Assembly (NCBI GenBank): GCA_012518155.1 | Contig: JAAYTC010000226.1 | Span: 1-9,972, forward strand | Reading direction: 5' to 3' | DNA: 9,972 nt | DNA from: Bacteroidales bacterium | Lineage (GTDB): Bacteria; Bacteroidota; Bacteroidia; Bacteroidales; Dysgonomonadaceae | Shown here: piece after piece, positions 1-7,357 of the stretch | Layout of the letters: each line of letters starts with the position of its first letter | Numbering within the stretch: position 1 is the stretch's first letter | Program-made: the position numbers and the translations under genes | Notes under the pieces: generated by a model | Told to the model about the DNA's origin: nothing | The model's database searches: none | What the model saw: only the letters and a program-made list of their open reading frames with translations

Positions 1-924
1 CAGGATCGCGATCGCGATTGCTGCTATCGATGCCAAGTGCATGGTGTCTTGCGATCGGGTAAGTGCCTTCTCTTTTTCGACCAAAAGTTGAACCGATTTG
101 GCCATCTCTTCCTGCTCAACCCCTTTCAGCAGATCATCGATCCTTGCCGTGAGCATTCGGTTGGTGCTACTTATTAACTCCTGCCGCTTGAAAAAAGCAT
201 GCTGAAAATGGCGTTGCCGCTCCAGATCGAGCCTTTCGGAGTACCTTACCTTATTAATGATCGTATCTACAATTAACTTAAACTCGTTATCGGCAACCAT
301 CGACCTGCTTTCGATCACGATTGTTGAGTCGGGCCGGCCATCAAATACATTTCGCACCCTATCAAGAAATCCCCTACGCTGTCCCGCCACCACACTCGTG
401 TCGCTCTGGCTCTTGTGAGTGGCATGAAGGTCGCGGCTCTCCAGGTAGTCCGAAATCTCCCTGTTCAACTCGCGCGGCACATAGCTACTCTCGGCCTCCC
501 GCGTGATTCTCGGTGATTGTCGAAGTGAGTCCAAGAGAATGGCCATCTCTTTCAGGTTCTCTTTTTTCATCTCCACCAGTATCCCTATCGAGTCTAACTT
601 CACCACGCGTAACGTATCCGTTGCCGCCATTTTTAGTTCGTTCAGGTTCTCGTTAATAATGGGAGCGATGGAATCGTAAATTTGGAAATAGCGATCGGCA
701 TTTTCCGCTGTAAACAGGTTCTGCTCGCTTTCAATCTCGTAGAGTAACGAAAGGGTATTGCTCACGATTAGCAACTCCGACAGGTCTTGGTTATCGATCC
801 TTTTATTGGAGTAATCCACCAAGTTGTTATAGAGTGCTATCAGCCCGATCGCCATCACGGCTATTACCAGCACGTACCCGATAATAACGGTAAACTTGGT
901 TTTCGTCGATCCATTTTTTCTCAT
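1..924 (-). CDS. Membrane sensor protein, N-terminal part (probable histidine kinase), cut by left edge
   Basis: An uninterrupted frame of 308 codons starts at ATG 924-922 (MRKNGSTKTKF) and runs off the left edge. Residues about 10-31 form a transmembrane helix. Residues about 35-290 are polar, mostly helical and rich in charged heptad-like stretches, with no recognised domain. A second hydrophobic segment (HLASIAAIAIAIL) begins near residue 296 at the edge. A helix, a periplasmic sensor of about 260 residues and a second helix is the usual front half of a membrane sensor kinase. The gene starts 21 bases after the stop of a response-regulator gene on the same strand, which supports that reading. 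The kinase core, and any receiver domains, would lie outside the window and cannot be confirmed. No clear ribosome-binding site precedes the ATG, which is normal for Bacteroidota. A chemoreceptor-like protein is the main alternative. Confidence 0.75.
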   Translation of the reverse strand, partial: MRKNGSTKTKFTVIIGYVLVIAVMAIGLIALYNNLVDYSNKRIDNQDLSELLIVSNTLSLLYEIESEQNLFTAENADRYFQIYDSIAPIINENLNELKMAATDTLRVVKLDSIGILVEMKKENLKEMAILLDSLRQSPRITREAESSYVPRELNREISDYLESRDLHATHKSQSDTSVVAGQRRGFLDRVRNVFDGRPDSTIVIESRSMVADNEFKLIVDTIINKVRYSERLDLERQRHFQHAFFKRQELISSTNRMLTARIDDLLKGVEQEEMAKSVQLLVEKEKALTRSQDTMHLASIAAIAIAIL

Positions 925-945
925 TGCACGAGCGGTAAATATTGT

Positions 946-2235
946 TTAATGCAACGTAACGTTGTAGAGTTTTATCTTGTTGTAGAGTGTTTTCCGGTCA
1001 ATATTCAGAATCGACGCTGCCATTGTTTTATTCCCCTTTGCCAGCTCGAGTGCCTGTTGTATCTTCTCCTTTTCGTAGTTTTCTTTCCGGAGGCCTTGTA
1101 TAGATTTCAACGAAAGGGTCTTATCGTGAGCCGAGGCCTGTTTATTGAACAAGGCAGGGATAAGCTCGGTATGCAAACAATCCCCTTCCGAGAGAAGTAC
1201 AGCCTTTATGATGCAATTTTTCAGCTCTTGAATATTCCCCGGCCAATCGTATCGCATCAGCTCCTGTTGCAGGGCAGGTTCGATATGCTCCACCTTTTTA
1301 TTCAGGGTATAGTTCGCGAACTTCAAAAAATGAAGCGTGAAAAAAGCGATCTCCTGCTCCCTTCCTTTCAGTGAGGGCAATAGTATCGCGTCGTTCTCTA
1401 AAAGCGAATATAATTTTGGCACAAGTGTTTTCTGGAGTTCCGGTTTGTGTTTTTCGGAAGTCATGATAACTTGGGTGTAATCATCGTTCCTAGCCTGCCG
1501 CGTTAGCATAGTTAACAGTTCACTCTGTTTATTTATGTCTAGCAGGTCGATCTCGTTAATGCAAAACATTCCTCCTTTCGCGGCCTTGAATGCCCTCATC
1601 AACTCCGAATCGTTGGCTTCACTCCCATTTTGCCCGTGTGCTTTTTCATCAAACTGGTTGTAATCGAATGTTCCCAAGGGTTTCGAGTAATGTATTCCCT
1701 TTTCGTACACGTATTTTACCGCCGATGCTTTTCCCGAGCCCCGATCGCCGATAATCAAGCAGTGAGCACTATTCTCGGAGATCGTGTCCAGCCGGTCGAA
1801 AAGCTGTTTATACACCTCCCCGGGCGGCTTAATGAAATCGTTCGAGTGTTGATGATTTTTGCTTAGGTTTTCCTGCGTGGCAAGTGCTTCGTCGATTTTC
1901 TTGAACAGCAGCTCCGGCTCGATGGGCTTCGCGATATAATCTGCCGCGCCCGACTTCATCGACTCCACGGCCGATTCAATATCGGCAAAACCCGTCATCA
2001 TGATAACCGCCATATCGGAGTCGTATTTTTTCACCCACGATAGCAAAGCGAACCCATCCGCTCCCGGCATGCGAATATCCGACAAAACAAGGTCGAAAGG
2101 TTGCTCCTTTATCATCTGTTTGGCTTGATCCACACCGGTAGCTATGTCCACGTTAAAGTCCCTTTTCACCAACCATGACTTCAACATCAGACAAATGGTT
2201 AAATTATCATCAATTACGAGTACACTTTTGTTCAT
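946..2235 (-). CDS. NtrC-like response regulator with degenerate AAA+ domain and Fis-type DNA-binding domain
   Basis: This 429-residue protein has three parts. Residues 1-119 are a complete receiver, with acidic pair D9/D10, phospho-acceptor D53 in LSDIRMP, T81 and K103. Residues about 134-350 are an AAA+ domain. Residues about 388-426 are a Fis-type helix-turn-helix (GNKTMAASILNIDRKTLYNKI). The AAA+ domain keeps a Walker A (GDRGSGK, 163-169). However, the Walker B aspartate is Asn (INEID, N227), the GAFTGA loop between Walker A and B is absent, both expected arginine-finger positions are non-Arg (LVPKLYSLL, 271-279), and the sensor-II arginine is Gln (WPGNIQEL, Q336). In the family, GAFTGA contacts sigma-54 and the other residues hydrolyse ATP, so this is probably not a sigma-54 activator. 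It more likely binds DNA in a phosphorylation-dependent way. It lies 8 bases after a small membrane protein gene and 21 bases before the sensor gene, its likely partner. Confidence 0.93.
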   Translation of the reverse strand: MNKSVLVIDDNLTICLMLKSWLVKRDFNVDIATGVDQAKQMIKEQPFDLVLSDIRMPGADGFALLSWVKKYDSDMAVIMMTGFADIESAVESMKSGAADYIAKPIEPELLFKKIDEALATQENLSKNHQHSNDFIKPPGEVYKQLFDRLDTISENSAHCLIIGDRGSGKASAVKYVYEKGIHYSKPLGTFDYNQFDEKAHGQNGSEANDSELMRAFKAAKGGMFCINEIDLLDINKQSELLTMLTRQARNDDYTQVIMTSEKHKPELQKTLVPKLYSLLENDAILLPSLKGREQEIAFFTLHFLKFANYTLNKKVEHIEPALQQELMRYDWPGNIQELKNCIIKAVLLSEGDCLHTELIPALFNKQASAHDKTLSLKSIQGLRKENYEKEKIQQALELAKGNKTMAASILNIDRKTLYNKIKLYNVTLH

Positions 2236-2243
2236 ATATCAAT

Positions 2244-2585
2244 TCATCTTCTCCGCTCCTCTTCCAGCACTTTTGGTATCATGATCGACGAATAAAGCAA
2301 AAACAACGCCCCTACAATCATCGCGAGAGCCCATTCGTTTCGATGCTGGAACATCAAGTAAGTAGCCACTATCATCAATAAACACGTAAGTATCTGAAAA
2401 TTATACAACCTTTTCCCACGGATACTCTTACCCGGGTAAGGTGTCGTTATCGTGAGCACGGTGAAAAGGGCCACTGAAAAAGCCATTATCCACGGTGCGA
2501 TGACTGGCGCGAAAAGGTAAAGGAGTGCCGATAATAAAATTAATATGCCCGATAGGCGATAAAATAAATCCTTTATACTGCGCAT
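2244..2585 (-). CDS. Small four-helix membrane protein, unknown function
   Basis: This is a 113-residue protein read from ATG 2585-2583 (MRSIKDLFYRLSG). A TTG three codons further upstream (2594) is in frame but less likely, because the ATG lies at a suitable distance from a promoter element at 2603-2610. Four hydrophobic segments are visible at about residues 11-27, 30-48, 64-80 and 86-103. They are separated by a basic loop (GKSIRGKRLYN) and followed by a charged tail (KVLEEERRR), giving an inner-membrane protein with little outside the bilayer. I do not recognise the family. It is the first gene of a tight minus-strand group, 8 bases ahead of the response regulator and then the membrane sensor. 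It may therefore assist signal sensing by that pair, but this rests on position alone. Confidence 0.75.
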   Translation of the reverse strand: MRSIKDLFYRLSGILILLSALLYLFAPVIAPWIMAFSVALFTVLTITTPYPGKSIRGKRLYNFQILTCLLMIVATYLMFQHRNEWALAMIVGALFLLYSSIMIPKVLEEERRR

Positions 2586-2602
2586 TAGAAACAATTTTCC
2601 TA

Positions 2603-2610
2603 CAAATATA
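2603..2610 (-). promoter_or_regulatory. Bacteroidota -7 element (TATATTTG) ahead of the membrane protein/regulator/sensor operon
   Basis: On the minus strand TATATTTG matches the TAnnTTTG -7 pattern exactly. The upstream -33 element is poor: only an AT-rich TTTTATG stretch sits at about the right distance. Transcription would begin near 2597, leaving a leader of roughly 12 bases before the ATG at 2585. It would separate the two-component operon from the division gene upstream. Confidence 0.45.
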
Positions 2611-2656
2611 TCAACTTTTTTTTGATTTCAGCATAAAATAAGGCAAACGACTCCTT

Positions 2657-2962
2657 TTATTCTATGATAAAAATCTCCTCGTTTTCTTTTTTCATGAAGT
2701 AGTTTTCGCGCGCGAATTTTTCAAGATCCTCGGTATTCGATTGCAACTCGTCCAGTTTTTCCCTATCAATTTCTGTCTGTTTTTGATAAAATTCAATTTG
2801 CGATTCCAAGTCCTTTATTTCTGACTCGTATTTCCATCGTTTGGGAATGCTGCTATCGCTAAAAACGAAAAGCATCACCACCAGCACGAGAAGAATCACG
2901 ATTTGGTAGGCAGTAAGTCCGAAGTATCGATTTGAATTAAGCTTCTTTGCATTTTTTCTCAT
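2657..2962 (-). CDS. DivIC/FtsB-family septum formation protein
   Basis: This 101-residue bitopic protein has the layout of the DivIC/FtsB family. A short basic cytoplasmic N-terminus (1-16) is followed by one transmembrane helix (about 18-35), a periplasmic coiled coil (about 44-76), and the typical small C-terminal motif LEKFARENYFMKKENEEIFII (split here as LEKFARENYF, 80-89, and MKKENEEIFII, 90-100). Family members form the FtsQ-FtsL-FtsB type complex that activates septal wall synthesis at the division site. Length and motif agree with the family. The start is ATG 2962-2960, preceded by a leader with a probable promoter at 3044-3051 and a perfect inverted repeat. It is divergent from the C69 peptidase gene. 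The gene symbol is left open because Bacteroidota members are named inconsistently. Confidence 0.9.
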   Translation of the reverse strand: MRKNAKKLNSNRYFGLTAYQIVILLVLVVMLFVFSDSSIPKRWKYESEIKDLESQIEFYQKQTEIDREKLDELQSNTEDLEKFARENYFMKKENEEIFIIE

Positions 2963-3012
2963 ACGAACAATTAATAATTACAGGTCGCCAGGTTTGGGAA
3001 TCGCTGAATCGG

Positions 3013-3042
3013 CCAACCGTTTACTAATTAATAAACGGTTGG
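3013..3042. repeat. Perfect 11-bp inverted repeat at the start of the division-gene transcript
   Basis: CCAACCGTTTA (3013-3023) and TAAACGGTTGG (3032-3042) are perfect complements around an 8-base AT-rich centre. The repeat lies in the divergent region between the division gene and the peptidase, directly downstream of the minus-strand -7 element. It could be an operator for a dimeric regulator or a 5'-leader hairpin in the division-gene mRNA. It is unlikely to be a terminator: no gene ends nearby and no T-run follows directly on either strand. Confidence 0.7.
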
Positions 3043-3043
3043 A

Positions 3044-3075
3044 CAAAAATAAGTTATTTTTCTTTTTTCACCAAT
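3044..3075 (-). promoter_or_regulatory. Probable promoter of the DivIC/FtsB-like gene
   Basis: On the minus strand, ATTG (3075-3072), 20 bases, then TATTTTTG (3051-3044). The -7 element fits TAnnTTTG exactly and the -33 element fits TTTG in three of four positions. The predicted start, near 3037, falls inside the inverted repeat at 3013-3042. A second TATTTTTG at 3098-3091 has no partner at the right spacing. Confidence 0.45.
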
Positions 3076-3110
3076 TGTTTCCGGTGAATTCAAAAATATC
3101 GAAGCTACTG

Positions 3111-3143
3111 TTTGGGAAGATTAAACAAAAAAAGGTATCTTTA
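3111..3143 (+). promoter_or_regulatory. Promoter of the C69 peptidase gene
   Basis: TTTG (3111-3114), 21 bases, then TATCTTTA (3136-3143). This is an exact -33 element and seven of the eight letters of the usual -7 element once the free positions are allowed. Transcription would start near 3149, about 30 bases before the ATG at 3180. It is the best-formed two-part promoter in the window. Confidence 0.55.
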
Positions 3144-3179
3144 CACTGTAGAAGATAAAATCAAAAAATAGATTACTGA

Positions 3180-4820
3180 ATGAAAAAAGTGCTTTTGACC
3201 GCGATGTTGGCTCTCTTTACCACCTCGCTCCTTTTCCCCTGTACGAACCTACTCGTGGGGAAGAAAGCTTCCACGGATGGATCCACCTTAATTTCTTACG
3301 CGGCCGACTCGTATGGTTTGTATGGCGAGTTGTATCACTGGCCTGCCGCTCGTTATCAACCCGGCGAAATGCTGAAAGTTTATGAATGGGACAGCGGTAA
3401 ATACCTCGGCGAAATTCCGCAAGTGCTGCAAACGTATAACGTGATTGGCAACATGAACGAGCATCAATTAGCCATTGCCGAGACCACCTTCGGCGGGCGT
3501 GGCGAGCTATCAGACTCCACCGGGATCATGGATTACGGCAGTTTGATTTACATCACGCTCCAACGTGCCAAAAACGCGCGTGAAGCTATCCAAGTGATGA
3601 CCGATTTAGTGAAAGAACATGGCTATTACAGCTCGGGCGAATCGTTCTCGATTGCCGATCCCGAGGAAGTGTGGGTCATGGAAATGATTGGCAAAGGGCC
3701 CGGAAACAAGGGAGCCGTGTGGGTAGCCGTCAGAATCCCCGATGATTGTGTTTCGGCCCATGCTAACCAAGCACGTATTCAACAATTCCCGTTAAACGAC
3801 CCGGAAAATTGTATCTACTCGCCCGACGTGATCTCGTTCGCTCGCGAGAGGGGATATTTCGAGGGTACTGATGCCGATTTCAGCTTTGCTCAAGCGTACG
3901 CCCCTCTTGATTTTGGCGCGCTTCGTTTTTGCGAGGCACGCGTCTGGTCGTTTTTCAACCAGGTGAACAAAGAGATGGGCGAATATGTTACTTACGCGCA
4001 AGGAAAAACGACCGATCCGATGCCGCTATACATTAAGCCCGACAGGAAGTTGAGCGCGCGTGATATTCAAAATTACATGCGCGATCATTACGAGGGAACG
4101 GAACTCGACTGGCGTTTCGACATGGGTGCAGGCCCCTTTAACTCGCCCTACCGCTGGTCGCCCCTCACCTACGAAATCGATTCCGTTGCTTACTGCAACG
4201 AGCGTCCCATCGCCACCCAGCAAACCGCTTTCTCCTTCGTGGCTCAAATGCGTTCGTGGCTACCCAACGAAATCGGCGGCATCCTCTGGTTCGGTATCGA
4301 CGACGCGGCTCAAACCGTTTATTATCCTTTCTACTGTGGCCACACGGAGGTGCCGCATGAGATGGCACCCGGGAACGGCGACCTGTTAAACTTTTCATGG
4401 ACCTCCGCCTTCTGGATACACAACTGGGTATCGAATATGGTGTATACCCGATATAGCGACATGAGCGAGGATATGATAAAAGTACAAACGCGACTCGAAG
4501 ATCAATTTGAAGCTTCAGCCCCTGAAATCGAACAGGAAGCGAAGTCGCTCTACGCGCAATCGCGCCCCGAGGCAATCCGCTATTTAACACGATACACCAA
4601 CGAGCTCGTGAATGAAGGCATGGCCGAATGGAAAAAATTGGGAGAATACCTGATGGTAAAGTACATTGATGGCGTGATTAAACGAGAAGAAAACGGGGAG
4701 TTCCTTCGCAATCCTCATGGACAGCCAGCTAACCCCATCAGGGCGGGATACTCTAACGAGTTTTACAAGAAATTAATTGATCAAACGGGCGACCGTTATA
4801 AAGTACTCCCCGTGGAGTAA
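3180..4820 (+). CDS. C69-family dipeptidase (Ntn-hydrolase), exported
   Basis: This is a 546-residue peptidase of MEROPS family C69 (PepD type), which cleaves dipeptides using an N-terminal cysteine exposed by processing. The leader MKKVLLTAMLALFTTSLLFP is a signal-peptide-like hydrophobic segment. It is followed directly by C21 in CTNLLVGKKAS, the expected nucleophile. Other regions that read as this family are the ADSYGLYGELYH block (about 42-53), NMNEHQLAIAETTFGGR near 96-112, and HANQARI near 195. Length agrees with Bacteroidales homologues. The signal peptide implies a periplasmic or outer-surface location, with a role in peptide nutrition. It has its own promoter, is divergent from the division gene, and is followed 130 bases later by the sugar-phosphate genes, with which no functional link is evident. 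Because C21 follows a hydrophobic leader it could be mistaken for a lipoprotein cysteine, but family knowledge favours catalysis. Confidence 0.92.
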   Translation: MKKVLLTAMLALFTTSLLFPCTNLLVGKKASTDGSTLISYAADSYGLYGELYHWPAARYQPGEMLKVYEWDSGKYLGEIPQVLQTYNVIGNMNEHQLAIAETTFGGRGELSDSTGIMDYGSLIYITLQRAKNAREAIQVMTDLVKEHGYYSSGESFSIADPEEVWVMEMIGKGPGNKGAVWVAVRIPDDCVSAHANQARIQQFPLNDPENCIYSPDVISFARERGYFEGTDADFSFAQAYAPLDFGALRFCEARVWSFFNQVNKEMGEYVTYAQGKTTDPMPLYIKPDRKLSARDIQNYMRDHYEGTELDWRFDMGAGPFNSPYRWSPLTYEIDSVAYCNERPIATQQTAFSFVAQMRSWLPNEIGGILWFGIDDAAQTVYYPFYCGHTEVPHEMAPGNGDLLNFSWTSAFWIHNWVSNMVYTRYSDMSEDMIKVQTRLEDQFEASAPEIEQEAKSLYAQSRPEAIRYLTRYTNELVNEGMAEWKKLGEYLMVKYIDGVIKREENGEFLRNPHGQPANPIRAGYSNEFYKKLIDQTGDRYKVLPVE

Positions 4821-4950
4821 ATACCGCGCGTAAGCGGAACGAGCATGGGAATCATTCGAAATAGGTCCCGTGCAACAGCTTATGGGAAGCAGTATGGAAG
4901 CGCATTACGGAAGACAATAAAATAATTGACTAATAACACGATTTGATAAT

Positions 4951-6702
4951 ATGGAAGAAGAAACTTTAATTGCACGCGTAACCGACAAAGCATTGTCATG
5001 GCTCGATGACAGTTACGACGTAGAAACGAGAGCTGATGTACAGCGTATGCTCGACAACGAAGATAAGCGTGAGCTTATCGACGCGTTTTACAAGGATCTT
5101 GAATTTGGCACCGGTGGCCTACGTGGCATCATGGGTGCCGGCAGCAATCGTATGAACCGTTACACGGTGGGAGCCGCGTCGCAGGGGTTGGCCAATTACT
5201 TGAAGACGGAGTTCACCGAGCTTCCGGAAATAAAAGTAGTCGTGGGTCACGATTGCCGCAACAACAGCCGCGAGTTTGCAGAAATCACGGCAGATATTTT
5301 CAGTGCCAACGGCATCAAAGTTTATCTTTTCGAACAACTGCGCCCCACTCCCTTAGTGTCGTACGCTATTCGTAAGCTGGGCTGTCAGGGAGGTATCATG
5401 ATTACGGCGTCGCACAATCCGAAGGAGTACAATGGTTACAAGGCCTACTGGAACGATGGCGCGCAAGTACTGGCACCCCATGACCGGAACATCATTGCCG
5501 AAGTAAACCGCGTGAAATCGAACGCTGATATTCGTTTCGAGCGAAACAAGAAGCTGGTGGAAATTATCGGGAAAGACATGGATAAAGCTTTTATTGAAGA
5601 GGTAGAAAAGCTGGTTCTCTCGCCCGAATCGATCGAGCGGTTCAAGGACCTCAAGATTGTTTACACTCCGATCCACGGCACCGGCATCACCATTATTCCC
5701 GATGCGCTGAGAGCCATCGGTTTCACGAACATCATCGGCGTCCCCGAGCAAGACGTTATCAGTGGTAACTTTCCCACCGTGGAGTCGCCGAATCCCGAGG
5801 AGCCGGCCGCGCTGGACCTGGCCATCCAAAAAGCGATCGAAACCGACGCCGATCTGGTAATGGGTACCGACCCTGATAGCGATCGACTGGGTACTGCCAT
5901 ACGCGATAACGACGGCAACTTTATCCTGGTCAATGGCAACCAGACCATGCTTTTGTGCCTCTACTACCTGATGACTCGACGAGAAGAATTGGGCCTTCTT
6001 ACCGGGCAAGATTACATGGTAAAAACCATCGTCACGACCGAGTTGATCAAGAAAATTGCCGACCAGAAGGGTGTTGAAATGTTCGACAGCTATACCGGCT
6101 TCAAGTGGATCGCCGAGATCATTCGCAAGAACGAAGGAGTAAAAAGGTATATTGGTGGAGGCGAAGAGAGTTATGGTGTACTTGCCGGCGACTTCGTACG
6201 CGACAAAGATGCCGTTTCGGCCTGCGCCCTATTTGCCGAGATAGCCGCTTGGGCTCGCGATAACGGCAAAACGTTATACCAATTACTCGAAGACATCTAC
6301 GTGGAGTATGGCTACACGAAGGAGGAGGGTATTTCGCTCGTTCGAAAAGGGAAAGAGGGAGCCGAGGAGATCGAAGCCATGATGAAGAATTATCGTGCCA
6401 ACCCGCCCTTATCGCTCGCGGGGTCTCCGGTAACGTTTATAAAAGATTTCGCCAAGTTAGAAGGGATGGATCGCGTACGCGACGAAAAGGTTGTATTAGA
6501 GATGACCACCACGTCGAACGTGCTACAATACTTCACCGAGGATGGCACCAAGCTCTCGATTCGTCCCTCGGGCACCGAGCCGAAGATAAAGTTTTACATC
6601 GAGGTAAAAGGGCCGGCGATAAAATCGCGCGACGAGATAGAGCAAGCACGAGCGATAACAGAAGAAAAAATAAACGCGATCCGCGAAGAATTAGAAATAT
6701 AA
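4951..6702 (+). CDS. Phosphohexomutase (phosphoglucomutase/phosphomannomutase family)
   Basis: This 583-residue cytoplasmic enzyme belongs to the alpha-D-phosphohexomutase superfamily, which interconverts sugar 1- and 6-phosphates through a phosphoserine and Mg2+. All four signature sites are present: the active serine S154 in TASHNP (152-157), the metal loop GTDPDSDR (305-312; D307, D309, D311), the sugar-binding loop GGGEESYG (402-409) and the phosphate-binding loop RPSGTEP (538-544). The N-terminal FGTGGLRGIMG motif is also typical. Length matches the longer phospho-sugar mutases common in Bacteroidota and Bacillota. The motifs do not decide between glucose and mannose; the GEESYG loop leans towards glucose. 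One base separates it from the methylglyoxal synthase gene, so the two are almost certainly co-transcribed. No convincing promoter is visible in 4821-4950, so readthrough from the peptidase is possible. Confidence 0.95.
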   Translation: MEEETLIARVTDKALSWLDDSYDVETRADVQRMLDNEDKRELIDAFYKDLEFGTGGLRGIMGAGSNRMNRYTVGAASQGLANYLKTEFTELPEIKVVVGHDCRNNSREFAEITADIFSANGIKVYLFEQLRPTPLVSYAIRKLGCQGGIMITASHNPKEYNGYKAYWNDGAQVLAPHDRNIIAEVNRVKSNADIRFERNKKLVEIIGKDMDKAFIEEVEKLVLSPESIERFKDLKIVYTPIHGTGITIIPDALRAIGFTNIIGVPEQDVISGNFPTVESPNPEEPAALDLAIQKAIETDADLVMGTDPDSDRLGTAIRDNDGNFILVNGNQTMLLCLYYLMTRREELGLLTGQDYMVKTIVTTELIKKIADQKGVEMFDSYTGFKWIAEIIRKNEGVKRYIGGGEESYGVLAGDFVRDKDAVSACALFAEIAAWARDNGKTLYQLLEDIYVEYGYTKEEGISLVRKGKEGAEEIEAMMKNYRANPPLSLAGSPVTFIKDFAKLEGMDRVRDEKVVLEMTTTSNVLQYFTEDGTKLSIRPSGTEPKIKFYIEVKGPAIKSRDEIEQARAITEEKINAIREELEI

Positions 6703-6703
6703 T

Positions 6704-7162
6704 ATGACCAGAAAATTAACCATCGCGCTGGTAGCGCACGATCATCGTAAGGCCGACATGGTGGATTGGGTAATCTTTAACTCCGACTTCTTGTCGGAGC
6801 ACCGCCTTGTTTGCACCGGTACTACCGGCACTTTGGTGCGAGATGCACTCAATAAAGAGGGGGTAAACCCCGATTTCACGATTATGAACTCGGGGCCCAT
6901 GGGCGGCGATGCCGAGATTGCCGCCATGGTGGTGCGCAAGGAGATTGACCTTGCCGTTTTCCTGATCGACGACCTCAACGCGCAGCCTCACGAGGCAGAT
7001 ATCATGATGTTGTTGCGGCAGTGCCGTGTGCACAACATCCCCATCGCGTGTAACCGGTACAGTGCCGATCTGATGATCACCAGCTCGTTGTGGGAAGACA
7101 ACAGCTACAAACCTTCCCCTCCCCGTTACGAGAAATTCGACCGCGAGGAGTACGATCTGTAA
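6704..7162 (+). CDS. mgsA: Methylglyoxal synthase
   Basis: This 152-residue protein has the same length as the well-studied E. coli enzyme. It converts dihydroxyacetone phosphate to methylglyoxal and phosphate in the cytosol, bypassing lower glycolysis when phosphate is short or sugar phosphates accumulate. Visible family motifs are the IALVAHDHRK start, the phosphate-binding TGTTGTL (38-44), GPMGGD with catalytic D69, and PHEAD with H96 and D99, which correspond to the catalytic Asp and His residues of E. coli. It starts one base after the phosphohexomutase stop, and translation is probably coupled. A strong terminator follows at 7307-7357. The pairing with a phosphohexomutase suggests both act on sugar-phosphate load. 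No glyoxalase gene is visible in the window. Confidence 0.95.
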   Translation: MTRKLTIALVAHDHRKADMVDWVIFNSDFLSEHRLVCTGTTGTLVRDALNKEGVNPDFTIMNSGPMGGDAEIAAMVVRKEIDLAVFLIDDLNAQPHEADIMMLLRQCRVHNIPIACNRYSADLMITSSLWEDNSYKPSPPRYEKFDREEYDL

Positions 7163-7306
7163 TAAGAATCGCACATCCATTTCCAGCGTTCTTACACGTT
7201 GCTTATTACGCCGTGTTTGATCAGTAGCAACAAGTATACGCAAAGAAGCGTACACCTGTAACAAGAAACGAGACACAAGCGCTCTGCGGCAACTGAAGCG
7301 AATCCG

Positions 7307-7357
7307 TTAGCCCTTTACTGGCAATTTTAGCCGTTAAAGGGCTAATTTATTTATTTT
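7307..7357 (+). terminator. Rho-independent terminator of the phosphohexomutase-mgsA operon
   Basis: The arms TTAGCCCTTTA (7307-7317) and TAAAGGGCTAA (7335-7345) pair perfectly, with a further GGC/GCC pairing inside the loop (7320-7322 with 7330-7332). TTTATTTATTTT (7346-7357) follows. The T-rich tail overlaps the last codons and stop of the convergent nitrilase gene. On the minus strand the hairpin directly follows that stop but lacks a T-run, so termination is mainly in the plus direction. Confidence 0.85.

Noticed and set aside
5..18. 14-base perfect palindrome ATCGCGATCGCGAT
   Set aside because: It encodes the alternating Ala-Ile of the sensor's second membrane helix using repeated GCG ATC codons, so coding repetition explains it.
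787..1374. 195-codon open frame on the plus strand
   Set aside because: It lies antisense to the sensor start and the regulator's well-supported AAA+ and DNA-binding region and has no recognisable motif.
4165..4590. Arginine-rich 141-codon frame on the minus strand
   Set aside because: Antisense to the C69 peptidase; its arginine richness follows from the codons on the other strand.
4821..4950. Search for a promoter or terminator between the peptidase and the phosphohexomutase
   Set aside because: Only a 4-bp CCGC/GCGG hairpin without a T-run near 4826 and no TAnnTTTG box were found. GATTTG near 4942 lacks the TA. Nothing firm enough to list.
5353..6009. 218-codon open frame on the minus strand
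   Set aside because: Antisense to the catalytic core of the phosphohexomutase, with composition expected of a shadow frame.
6716..7276. 186-codon frame on the minus strand
   Set aside because: Covers mgsA in antisense and extends into the intergenic region without any family signal.
7163..7306. Possible small RNA or gene before the terminator
   Set aside because: No start with a plausible frame and only a short TACGC/GCGTA hairpin near 7238-7253; treated as a plain 3' untranslated stretch.
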